Shown piece after piece: positions 36,121-44,126 of a stretch of 64,000 nt of DNA. This DNA is from an uncultured Tenacibaculum sp. (GTDB lineage Bacteria > Bacteroidota > Bacteroidia > Flavobacteriales > Flavobacteriaceae): positions 50,627 to 114,626 of the forward strand of contig CANNGJ010000005.1 in the NCBI GenBank assembly GCA_947504185.1, in the 5' to 3' direction. The notes under the pieces were generated by a model. The model made no database searches. It was not told the DNA's origin and saw nothing but the letters and a program-made list of their open reading frames with translations. A program made the translations under genes and the position numbers. Position 1 is the first letter of the stretch. Every line of letters starts with the position of its first letter.

Positions 36121-36417
36121 TTAAACTTTTATTGTTCTTTTCACTTTTTTAGAACTGCTAAAAACATAGGTATATAACCACATTAATGTAAAAGTTGGAA
36201 TAATATCTAACCCAGGCATAGCTTCTTCAATAAAAGTAACAGCTGCTGCTATTTTACCTTTATTTCCTTTGTACATTTTTGTCATTAAGTAAGCAGAAGC
36301 GGGTGCCCATACAACGTCAAAAAGTTCTCCTAAACCAGGAATAACATAAGACACATATCCAACAGCATCAAATAATAAACTTAAAGCTAATTTTTGGTAT
36401 TTATTTTCTGTATTCAT
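36121..36417 (-). CDS. Small membrane protein, unrecognised
   Basis: A 98-residue protein with three hydrophobic stretches (about 9-28, 33-46, 68-90) rich in Gly, Pro and aromatic residues (SYVIPGLGELFDVVWAPASAY, MPGLDIIPTFTLMWLYTY) and a basic C-terminal tail. The two P-G-L-(G/D) segments look like an internal duplication. I recognise no family. It is divergent from the CoA-pyrophosphatase-like gene and ends at a bidirectional terminator, so it is probably monocistronic. Confidence 0.65.
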   Translation of the reverse strand: MNTENKYQKLALSLLFDAVGYVSYVIPGLGELFDVVWAPASAYLMTKMYKGNKGKIAAAVTFIEEAMPGLDIIPTFTLMWLYTYVFSSSKKVKRTIKV

Positions 36418-36492
36418 TTATATAATATTAATTCTATGTACTGCAAATCAAAATTCAAGCCAAATTATTTGAGTTTTAACTCGGTAAATTGA

Positions 36493-36500
36493 TATGTTTG
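36493..36500 (+). promoter_or_regulatory. Candidate -7 element (TATGTTTG) for the first Nudix gene
   Basis: TATGTTTGC matches TAnnTTTG, with a TTTG (36468-36471) 21 bases upstream as a possible -33 element and 20 bases to the start codon. Confidence 0.5.
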
Positions 36501-36520
36501 CTTAAAAATACTAAAAACGA

Positions 36521-37150
36521 ATGATTTTTTCTGATTTTACGAATCAAATAAATGAGTTACAAAGCAAACCTTTAGGAGGATTACCCTCACAACTTAAATT
36601 AGCACCTAAATTAAGAATGCAGTTTTCAGAGGAATCAATCAAAAATAAAAACCCAAAACAAGCAGCAGTTTTAGCATTATTTTATCCTGATGAAAATAAT
36701 CAAACTCGTTTTTTATTAACTGAGAGAGCAAGCTATAACGGAACACATTCTGCTCAGATTAGTTTTCCAGGAGGAAAAATAGATCGAACAGATAAAAACG
36801 TACAAGCTACTGCGTTAAGAGAAACTTTTGAAGAAGTTGGAGTACTATCAGAAGATATTAAGATAATTCGTCAACTTTCCGAGTCATACATACCCCCTAG
36901 TAATTTTTTAGTCGCATCTTTTATTGGGCTTTCTCAAAATAACCCTGTATTTAAAACAAATAGTGAAGTTGCTAATCTTATAGAAGTTTTAGTTAGCGAC
37001 TTATTAAATGACAACAATTTAACATCGATAGAAATGGAAACTTCATATATGAAAAATATTGAGGTACCATGCTTTAAACTAAATGGTTATATTGTTTGGG
37101 GAGCTACTGCCATGATACTTTCAGAAATTAAAGATTTATTAAAATCTTAA
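36521..37150 (+). CDS. Nudix hydrolase, CoA pyrophosphatase (NudL-like)
   Basis: Hydrolyses the pyrophosphate bond of coenzyme A or its derivatives in characterised relatives. The 209-residue protein has the CoA-pyrophosphatase extension LLTERASYNGTHSAQISFPGGKID (about 65-88) running into the Nudix box, with Asp replacing the first Glu and the catalytic helix ALRETFEEVGV (about 106-116). The joined pattern (LT-R-x-H-x-G/A-Q-I-x-F-PGG) separates this subfamily from general Nudix enzymes. It is followed by the acyltransferase gene after 54 bases, which contain a possible TATCTTTC promoter. Confidence 0.88.
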   Translation: MIFSDFTNQINELQSKPLGGLPSQLKLAPKLRMQFSEESIKNKNPKQAAVLALFYPDENNQTRFLLTERASYNGTHSAQISFPGGKIDRTDKNVQATALRETFEEVGVLSEDIKIIRQLSESYIPPSNFLVASFIGLSQNNPVFKTNSEVANLIEVLVSDLLNDNNLTSIEMETSYMKNIEVPCFKLNGYIVWGATAMILSEIKDLLKS

Positions 37151-37204
37151 TCTTTTCTATATCTTTCGTAATTTAGCCTTTCCACTAATAAAAACACCAA
37201 GTAA

Positions 37205-38035
37205 ATGCCTTTATTTAAAAGGAATCCTTTCGGACATATTTTATTCATAAAACGTTTTCTTATTCAAGTTTTAGGGATTATTTCTCACAGTCGTTATCGT
37301 AAGTTTAATGATCTTCAAATAGAAGGAATGGAAGTTTTACGTAACCTACCTAATGAAAAAGTATTATTCATTTCTAATCATCAAACATATTTTGCTGATG
37401 TAGCTTCTATGTTTCATGTATTTAACGCCGCTTTAAAAGGACGTGACGATAATATTAAAAACGTTGGTTACTTATGGAATCCAAAGTTAAACATATATTA
37501 TGTTGCTGCAGGAGAAACTATGCGATCAGGTTTATTACCAAAAATATTTGCCTATGTAGGTTCTGTTTCTGTTGAAAGAACTTGGAGAAATAAAGGTAAA
37601 GATGTAAAAAGACAAGTAAAAATGTCTGACATTTCTAATATTGGTAAAGCTTTAGATGATGGTTGGGTAATCACTTTTCCGCAAGGAACTACTACTCCAT
37701 TTAAACCTATTCGAAGAGGAACTGCTCATATTATAAAAACTTTTAAACCTATTGTTGTTCCAATAGTAATTGATGGTTTTAGACGTTCTTTTGACAAAAA
37801 AGGACTGATGATTAAGAAGCGTAATGTATTACAATCTATGGTGATTAAAGATCCGTTAGAGATTGATTACGAAAACGAAGATGTAGCAAGTATTGTTGAA
37901 AAAATTGAATATGCTATTGAACAACATCCATCATTTTTAAAAGTATTAACACCTGAACAGATAAAAGAAGAACAAGAATATCGTGAAAAACGACGTTTTT
38001 GGGGACCAGAATCTAAAACAGACGAAGAAGAATAA
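37205..38035 (+). CDS. 1-acylglycerol-3-phosphate acyltransferase-like protein (PlsC family, HX5D variant)
   Basis: Probably transfers an acyl chain to lysophosphatidic acid or another acceptor at the inner membrane. It has a hydrophobic/basic N terminus (about 8-30), then the acyltransferase core. Block I reads SNHQTYFADV (His59, Asp65) with five residues between His and Asp instead of the canonical four. Block III appears as FPQGTTTPFKPIRRGTAHI (about 160-178), and VPIVIDGFRRSF matches block IV. The C-terminal tail is very acidic and basic. At 276 residues it is slightly long for PlsC. The acceptor is therefore uncertain. It is followed 15 bases later by the M42 peptidase gene. Confidence 0.82.
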   Translation: MPLFKRNPFGHILFIKRFLIQVLGIISHSRYRKFNDLQIEGMEVLRNLPNEKVLFISNHQTYFADVASMFHVFNAALKGRDDNIKNVGYLWNPKLNIYYVAAGETMRSGLLPKIFAYVGSVSVERTWRNKGKDVKRQVKMSDISNIGKALDDGWVITFPQGTTTPFKPIRRGTAHIIKTFKPIVVPIVIDGFRRSFDKKGLMIKKRNVLQSMVIKDPLEIDYENEDVASIVEKIEYAIEQHPSFLKVLTPEQIKEEQEYREKRRFWGPESKTDEEE

Positions 38036-38050
38036 CTAATAGAAAATATT

Positions 38051-39142
38051 ATGGCTAAAAATAAATCAATCTTAAACCAAAAGTCAATTGACTTTTTAGA
38101 GAAATATTTAAATAACGCTGCTCCTACCGGATATGAATGGGAAGGACAAAAAATTTGGATGGACTATTTAAAACCATATGTTGATCAGTTTATCACCGAC
38201 ACTTATGGGTCTGCTGTTGGAGTTATCAATCCAGATGCAAAATACAAAGTTGTTATCGAAGGGCATGCTGATGAAATTTCTTGGTATGTAAATTATATTT
38301 CTGACAACGGATTAATCTACGTAATTCGTAACGGTGGTAGTGATCATCAAATTGCACCTAGTAAAATTGTAAACATCCATACTAAAAACGGTATTGTAAA
38401 AGGTGTTTTTGGTTGGCCAGCAATTCATACACGTAACAAAGCAAAAGAAGAAGCACCAAAACCAGATAATATTTTTATTGATACTGGTTGTGCTACCAAA
38501 GAAGAAGTAGAAAAATTAGGAATTCATGTAGGATGTGTTATTACGTATCCAGATGAGTTTCATATTTTAAACGGAGATAAATTTGTATGTCGTGCGTTAG
38601 ATAACCGTATGGGTGGATTTATGATTGCCGAAGTAGCGCGTTTATTAAAAGAAAACGGTAAAAAATTACCTTTCGGTTTATATGTGACAAACTCTGTTCA
38701 AGAAGAAATTGGTTTACGTGGTGCTGAGATGATTACGCAAACCATAAAACCTAATGTAGCCATTGTTACTGATGTAACTCACGATACTACGACTCCAATG
38801 ATCGACAAGAAAAAAGAAGGTCATTTAGAAATGGGTAAAGGTCCTGTAGTAGCTTACGCTCCTGCTGTACAACAAAAATTACGTGATTTAATTACTGATA
38901 CTGCAGAAGAAAAGAACATTCCTTTCCAACGTTCTGCTTTATCTAGAGCTACTGGTACAGATACTGATGCTTTTGCGTATAGCAACGGTGGTGTAGCTTC
39001 TGCATTAATTTCTTTACCATTACGTTATATGCATACCACTGTAGAGATGGTACACAGAGAAGATGTTGAAAACGTAATTAAAATGATTTACGAAAGTTTA
39101 TTAAAAATAGAAGACGGAGAAGATTTCTCTTATTTTAAATAA
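38051..39142 (+). CDS. M42-family metallopeptidase (glutamyl/deblocking aminopeptidase type)
   Basis: A cytoplasmic aminopeptidase of 363 residues with two metal sites. Family landmarks are VVIEGHADEISWYV (about 72-85, first metal ligand His), CRALDNRMGGF (about 180-190, bridging Asp), VQEEIGLRGA (catalytic Glu pair), VTDVTHDT (Asp ligand) and MHTTVEMVH (terminal His ligand). M42 enzymes form dodecameric tetrahedral assemblies that trim peptides released by proteasome- or Lon-type proteases. It shares an operon with the acyltransferase (15-base gap) and ends in a tight terminator just before the second Nudix gene. Confidence 0.93.
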   Translation: MAKNKSILNQKSIDFLEKYLNNAAPTGYEWEGQKIWMDYLKPYVDQFITDTYGSAVGVINPDAKYKVVIEGHADEISWYVNYISDNGLIYVIRNGGSDHQIAPSKIVNIHTKNGIVKGVFGWPAIHTRNKAKEEAPKPDNIFIDTGCATKEEVEKLGIHVGCVITYPDEFHILNGDKFVCRALDNRMGGFMIAEVARLLKENGKKLPFGLYVTNSVQEEIGLRGAEMITQTIKPNVAIVTDVTHDTTTPMIDKKKEGHLEMGKGPVVAYAPAVQQKLRDLITDTAEEKNIPFQRSALSRATGTDTDAFAYSNGGVASALISLPLRYMHTTVEMVHREDVENVIKMIYESLLKIEDGEDFSYFK

Positions 39143-39146
39143 TATA

Positions 39147-39174
39147 AATCCCGCCTTGTGCGGGATTCTTTTTT
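39147..39174 (+). terminator. Intrinsic terminator of the M42 gene, 2 bases before the next start
   Basis: An 8-bp GC-rich stem (AATCCCGC/GCGGGATT, 5-base loop) plus a T tract ending at 39174. The next gene's ATG is at 39177. Confidence 0.9.
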
Positions 39175-39176
39175 AT

Positions 39177-39719
39177 ATGGATGAACTAATTGATATTCTA
39201 GACGAAAATGGAAATTACACAGGTAAAACCTGTTTAAAATCAGAAGCTCATAAATTTGGATACTTTCATCCTACAGTACATATTTGGATTTTTACTTCTA
39301 ATAAAAAAATACTACTACAAAAACGCGCTAACACTAAAAAAGTATTTCCTGGTTTGTGGGATATTTCTGTTGCGGGTCATGTAGCTGCTAATGAGAAAAT
39401 AGAAACTGCTGCCATAAGAGAGATTAAAGAAGAAATTAATTTTGATATTACTCCAGATCAGCTTCATAAAATTGGAACAAGAAAACACCAAGTGAATCAT
39501 CCTAACGGAATTATAGACAATGAATTCCATCATGTTTATATTGCCGAATTAACCGTCCCTATTAAAGATTTATCTATTCAAAAAGAAGAAGTTGACGCAC
39601 TCCAACTATTCAACTTAGAAACACTTAAAAATACCAAAAATCTAGAAAACATATTGCTACCGAGATTTCATGATTATTATTGTTTTGTTTATAATGAGAT
39701 ATCCAAACTATTAAACTAA
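39177..39719 (+). CDS. Nudix hydrolase, isopentenyl-diphosphate-isomerase-like subgroup
   Basis: A 180-residue Nudix protein. The Nudix box is close to canonical: GHVAANEKIETAAIREIKEEINF (about 68-90), with Asn where Gly is usual at the end. The pattern H(P/K)xxH with LLQKRANTKKVFPGLWDISVAGHV resembles the type of Nudix enzyme related to IPP isomerase and YfcD. The ATG at 39177 is preferred over an in-frame start at 39156, which lies inside the terminator of the preceding gene. Its substrate is unknown. No clear promoter is visible between the terminator and the ATG. Confidence 0.83.
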   Translation: MDELIDILDENGNYTGKTCLKSEAHKFGYFHPTVHIWIFTSNKKILLQKRANTKKVFPGLWDISVAGHVAANEKIETAAIREIKEEINFDITPDQLHKIGTRKHQVNHPNGIIDNEFHHVYIAELTVPIKDLSIQKEEVDALQLFNLETLKNTKNLENILLPRFHDYYCFVYNEISKLLN

Positions 39720-39852
39720 ATATTTTAACTCTATTCTTTCAAACTAGTTTTTCTTTATTTTTTAAAATCAACCATCAAAGGGAATTAAAACCTCGGGCAT
39801 CGCCCAGCGATTAAAAATCAATTAGTTATCTTTATTGAATAACTACCAAGCG

Positions 39853-41481
39853 ATGCTATCAAAACAAGAAAAATCTATACTTAGAAGTAAGTTGTTCCGA
39901 CACTTAGATGGTATAGTTACCTGTCCTGCTGCTCATGTTATACATGAAAAAGGAATTACAAATTATTTATTAGAAAGCAAATCTGTTAGTTTAACTGACC
40001 TTTCTAGTCTATTTAAAGCCAACGATGGTTATTTAAATGTTGCCTTAAGAACTTTGTGTTCACAAGGATGGCTTATACAGCATGTTGATAATAACACTAA
40101 CACTGTGAAGTTTGAAATCAACGAAGATTCTGCCATAGCTTTTTCTTATTTTCATTTATATAAAGAAGCTTTCTTACTACTTAAGTTTACAGAAGCATAT
40201 AGTATCAGAAAGTTTGAAACTGAACCTTTTCTAAAGCTTGAAAAGCTATATCATAACTTTAAAAACAAATTTGGCATATTAGTTCCTTCTAACCCCAAAG
40301 AAAAAGAGATTTTTGAGCAGATCTTAGCACATATCGAAGGAATTATTGTAGGACCTACCATAGTTTTATTAGGTATGAGTGGCATGTTTCATAAATATTT
40401 TATGCAAACAAAATTTACAGCTGATGAATTTCATAAAAATTCAGAAAACTTTAGTCGTTTACTGAACATTCTTACCGATTTAAACTGGTTTGACAAAACC
40501 AATGAATCGTATGAGTTTACCGATAAAGGACTCTTTTTTGCAAGAAGAGCAAGTGCTTATGGTGTAACCGTATCGTATATCCCTACACTTAGAAAGTTAG
40601 ACAAGTTTATTTTTGGAGATCCAACAATGTTTGATACTGCTAGCATTCATAACGAAGAAATTCACGTAGATAGAGAAATGAATGTTTGGGGAAGCGGAGG
40701 TGCTCATGCTGCTTACTTTAGAGTGATTGATGAAATTATTATCAACTTATTTAATAAACCTATTGATGAGCAACCTAAAGGTATTTTAGATGTAGGTTGT
40801 GGTAATGGGGCATTTTTAAAACATTTATTTAACGTAATTGAAAACCAAACCAATCGCGGAAAGGTTTTAGAAGATTATCCGTTATTACTTATTGGGGTAG
40901 ATTATAACGAAGCTGCATTAAAAATCACAAGAAAAAACTTAGTGCAAGCAGATATTTGGGCAAAAGTAATTTGGGGAGATATTGGAAACCCAGAAGCAAT
41001 GTCTAACGATTTAAACCAAAAATATGGTATCAATTTATCAGACTTATTAAACGTTCGTACATTTTTAGATCATAATAGAATTTGGCAAGAACCAATGAGT
41101 AATACAGATATTAAAGTTACTTCGTCTACTGGAGCTTACGCCTATAAAGGAAAACGCTTAAATAACAACTTAGTTATTGAATCTTTAAAACAACACTTTA
41201 ACAAATGGATTCCCTACATCAATAAATTTGGATTGTTATTAATAGAACTACATACGTCAAAACCAGAATTAGTAGCTAAAAATCTAGGAAAAACAGCAGC
41301 AACTGCTTATGATGCAACTCATGGATACTCAGATCAATATATTATTGAATTGGATGAGTATATGAAAACCATGGAAGAAATTGGTTTGATTTCTGATGGT
41401 AATACCTTTAAAAAATTTCCTAATTCAGAGCTAGCTACGGTTTCAGTAAACCTTTTTAAACCTAAAAATAAAACTCAGTAA
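39853..41481 (+). CDS. Class I SAM-dependent methyltransferase with N-terminal winged-helix-like region
   Basis: A large (542-residue) SAM-dependent methyltransferase. The first 250 residues look like a duplicated winged-helix/O-methyltransferase dimerisation region (LSSLFKANDGYLNVALRTLCSQGWL; SRLLNILTDLNWFD-ESYEFTDKGLFFARRA). The Rossmann domain follows, with motif I GILDVGCGNGAFLKHL (about 310-325) and LIGVDYNEAALKITRKNL. It resembles C-methyltransferases of polyketide enzymes (AprA-like), but no biosynthetic cluster is nearby, so the substrate is unknown. The ATG at 39853 is chosen; an in-frame TTG at 39835 adds six residues. The stop codon lies inside the terminator stem. A TATCTTTA element is at 39827. 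Confidence 0.82.
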   Translation: MLSKQEKSILRSKLFRHLDGIVTCPAAHVIHEKGITNYLLESKSVSLTDLSSLFKANDGYLNVALRTLCSQGWLIQHVDNNTNTVKFEINEDSAIAFSYFHLYKEAFLLLKFTEAYSIRKFETEPFLKLEKLYHNFKNKFGILVPSNPKEKEIFEQILAHIEGIIVGPTIVLLGMSGMFHKYFMQTKFTADEFHKNSENFSRLLNILTDLNWFDKTNESYEFTDKGLFFARRASAYGVTVSYIPTLRKLDKFIFGDPTMFDTASIHNEEIHVDREMNVWGSGGAHAAYFRVIDEIIINLFNKPIDEQPKGILDVGCGNGAFLKHLFNVIENQTNRGKVLEDYPLLLIGVDYNEAALKITRKNLVQADIWAKVIWGDIGNPEAMSNDLNQKYGINLSDLLNVRTFLDHNRIWQEPMSNTDIKVTSSTGAYAYKGKRLNNNLVIESLKQHFNKWIPYINKFGLLLIELHTSKPELVAKNLGKTAATAYDATHGYSDQYIIELDEYMKTMEEIGLISDGNTFKKFPNSELATVSVNLFKPKNKTQ

Positions 41482-41505
41482 ACAATTTGTTTACTGAGTT
41501 TTATT
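41471..41505. terminator. Terminator overlapping the methyltransferase stop codon
   Basis: Near-perfect 15-bp arms (AAACTCAGTAAACAA/TTGTTTACTGAGTTT) followed by TTATTTTATT. The TAA stop (41479-41481) is inside the first arm. It may also end the convergent PIG-L transcript. Confidence 0.82.
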
Positions 41506-41528
41506 TTATTTCGAGAGATTAATTTATG

Positions 41529-44048
41529 CTAAAGCTTTACTTTCTTCTTTTTAACCTCTTTCTCTTTTCCAACAGATAACATATTTGCGAACAATTTATA
41601 TGCTCCAGAAACTCCTGCTGGTAATTCTCTAAAGAAACTTAAACCTGTGTACATATAATTTCCTTTTCCGTATTTAGCGATTAATAAACTTCCTTTTTTA
41701 ACAGACTCTCCTTTGTCATTCATTGATAAAACAGGAGTGTATTCACTACTCCATTTATTTGGAAAATACAATCCACGTTCTTGAACCCATCCATTAAAAT
41801 CGCTATTTGAAACTTTGTTTGGATAGTTTAATATCGAATGGTCCTTTGCTAACATAGTAACTTTAGCTTTTTCATCAGTTACTCTATCTCTAGACAATTG
41901 TAAGTCATAAGGAGCTTTTACATCTACTCTTCTACTAGTGTTATACTGCACAATCATATTACCTCCATTCTTTACATACTCTAACAAATACTTTTGTTTA
42001 AATTGTAATTCTGGTAATGTATTATAAGCTCTTATTCCAACAACAACAGCATCAAAATCCTTTAAATTTTCTTCGTTAATGTTTTTAGGATCAATCTCAA
42101 TAACATTATACCCAATTTGACGTAAACTTTCAGGGACAGCATCACCAGAACCTTGAATATAACCAATCGTTTTTCCTATTTTCTCAATATCTAGGCGAAC
42201 AACTTTTGCTTGTGATGATAATAAAACTGATTGCTTTGGAATATGATTGTAATTAATTTCAACTAACTCTTTATCATATTGCTTGTTGTCAACAGTTGCT
42301 ATAGCTTTTAAAACGCCTTCTGATTGATTTTCTGATGGAGTTACTGTAAAATCAACTATTTGAACATCGTTTTTCTGCTCAATAGAAAAATTAGCATTTT
42401 TTGGAGCTACTTTCCAACCTGTAGGTACTTGTAAAGAAACTGTTCCTGAAACATTTTTAGCTCCAGATCTCACTTCTAATGATACTTGTTGTGAAGTATT
42501 ATCAGAAAAAATAATTACTTTGCTATTTAATTTTGTAGTTACTTTAGGTAAAATTTCAAAAGGTTCGTAAATTTCTCCTTTATCTCTTTTAGAATAACGA
42601 CGAACTACAGGAATTGTAAATGATATTGGTTTATTCTCAATCATCAAATTATATTCAACTTGAATAGGTCTAGTAGATTCTGGGTTACCAATAATTGTTT
42701 TATCATCTACTTTATACATTCCTAAATCCCAAGGTTTGCTTAACCAATAAGGAGAAGAATATTCCATATTCCCTACAGTGATATTCCCTTTAAAATTTTG
42801 TTTAGAATTAGGTACTAAATCTAAATTCTTAGAAATCAATTTATCTTCAGAATTAAACTTTATAGATGTTAATTCCATTGAAATATTACTTCGATTTAAT
42901 ACTTCAAAATTTACATCGACAGTTGAATTAGGTGTGGCGCTTGAAGAATTCGCAGAAGCCTCTAAATACAACCCTGCACAAGCTTTAATAATTTCTTTAA
43001 TCTCTTTAGTTTTTATATTTCTCCAGTGCTTATCTTCTATCTTCTCTATTAAACCATAAGCATTCATTAAAGCATGTAAGTGTTTTGACGGATTTACAAA
43101 ATCGAAATTCTTTTCTACTTCATATAAAATATCTCCGATTTCACCACCTCCTTTTACACGGTTCCAAGTAGTATTAATACCTGAAAAAATATCTTTCTTA
43201 TCCTTTGGAAAATCTCCTTTTAAAAACTCAACCCATTCTGTCTGATTTCCACGAGTAGTTAATCTACCGAATCCTTGACATAAATGTTGGCTACTTGCTA
43301 TAGAGGCTAATTCGTTATTAGACAACCCTTTTAACGGATAATACGTACCAATATCAAAACTTAACATCTTGCTTTTATCTGCCTCTGCAAATTTATCTCT
43401 ACTACCGTAAAACCACCAAGAAGTATTAAAAAATAAACGATTTGGTTGCCATGTATTTGTATTTTTTAATTGTGAAGAATACTTCGTTTTATCTCCAGCT
43501 AAATCAAAAGCTTCCATACTTAACATTGCCGAAGAAGTGTGATGTCCGTGTGTTGTACCTGGAGTTCTGTGATTAAAACGATTGATTATTACATCTGGTT
43601 TAAACGTACGAATTGCCCAAACAACATCGGCAAGCACCTTTTCTTTATCCCAAATTTTTAAAGTTTCATCTGGATGCTTTGAATACCCAAAATCATTGGC
43701 TCTAGAAAAACGTTGTTCACCTCCATCAACTCTACGAGCTGCTAGTAATTCTTGTGTACGAATTACGCCTAATAATTCACGAATTTCAGGTCCTATTAAG
43801 TTCTGACCTCCATCGCCACGAGTTAATGACAAATAGCCTGTTCTTGCTTTTTCGTGATTCGCTAAATAAGCGATTAAACGTGTATTTTCATCATCAGGAT
43901 GCGCAGCTATATACAAAGCTGAACCTAAAAAGTTAAGCTTTTGTACTTTTTCGTAAATCTGATTAGAAGTTAATTTTTGAGGTTTTTGTGCAATTATTGA
44001 TACAGAAATCAATAGAAAAGAAAAGCAAAAAAGCGTCTTTTTGTACAT
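41529..44048 (-). CDS. Secreted PIG-L family deacetylase, large multidomain form
   Basis: An 839-residue exported enzyme (signal peptide about 1-20). The PIG-L/LmbE domain spans about 40-300: AAHPDDE (His50, Asp52, Asp53, Glu54) binds zinc and supplies the catalytic acid, and HGHHTSS provides the third ligand. It likely removes acetyl groups from N-acetylglucosamine-containing glycans. A beta-sandwich region of NEW3/CARDB character (about 360-620) follows, then a C-terminal Rossmann-like segment (about 630-830; VVVGIRAYNTLPELQ, YVKNGGNMIVQYNTS), similar to ThuA/glutamine-amidotransferase-like domains. There is no sorting domain, so it is probably periplasmic. The whole architecture occurs in Bacteroidota but is uncharacterised. 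Confidence 0.88.
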   Translation of the reverse strand: MYKKTLFCFSFLLISVSIIAQKPQKLTSNQIYEKVQKLNFLGSALYIAAHPDDENTRLIAYLANHEKARTGYLSLTRGDGGQNLIGPEIRELLGVIRTQELLAARRVDGGEQRFSRANDFGYSKHPDETLKIWDKEKVLADVVWAIRTFKPDVIINRFNHRTPGTTHGHHTSSAMLSMEAFDLAGDKTKYSSQLKNTNTWQPNRLFFNTSWWFYGSRDKFAEADKSKMLSFDIGTYYPLKGLSNNELASIASSQHLCQGFGRLTTRGNQTEWVEFLKGDFPKDKKDIFSGINTTWNRVKGGGEIGDILYEVEKNFDFVNPSKHLHALMNAYGLIEKIEDKHWRNIKTKEIKEIIKACAGLYLEASANSSSATPNSTVDVNFEVLNRSNISMELTSIKFNSEDKLISKNLDLVPNSKQNFKGNITVGNMEYSSPYWLSKPWDLGMYKVDDKTIIGNPESTRPIQVEYNLMIENKPISFTIPVVRRYSKRDKGEIYEPFEILPKVTTKLNSKVIIFSDNTSQQVSLEVRSGAKNVSGTVSLQVPTGWKVAPKNANFSIEQKNDVQIVDFTVTPSENQSEGVLKAIATVDNKQYDKELVEINYNHIPKQSVLLSSQAKVVRLDIEKIGKTIGYIQGSGDAVPESLRQIGYNVIEIDPKNINEENLKDFDAVVVGIRAYNTLPELQFKQKYLLEYVKNGGNMIVQYNTSRRVDVKAPYDLQLSRDRVTDEKAKVTMLAKDHSILNYPNKVSNSDFNGWVQERGLYFPNKWSSEYTPVLSMNDKGESVKKGSLLIAKYGKGNYMYTGLSFFRELPAGVSGAYKLFANMLSVGKEKEVKKKKVKL

Positions 44049-44126
44049 TTTAAGTGTTTTGATTGATAAACAAATGTACTTTTTTTAGTGCTGGCTTTTT
44101 TTAAATTAACAAAATGCTAACATTTT

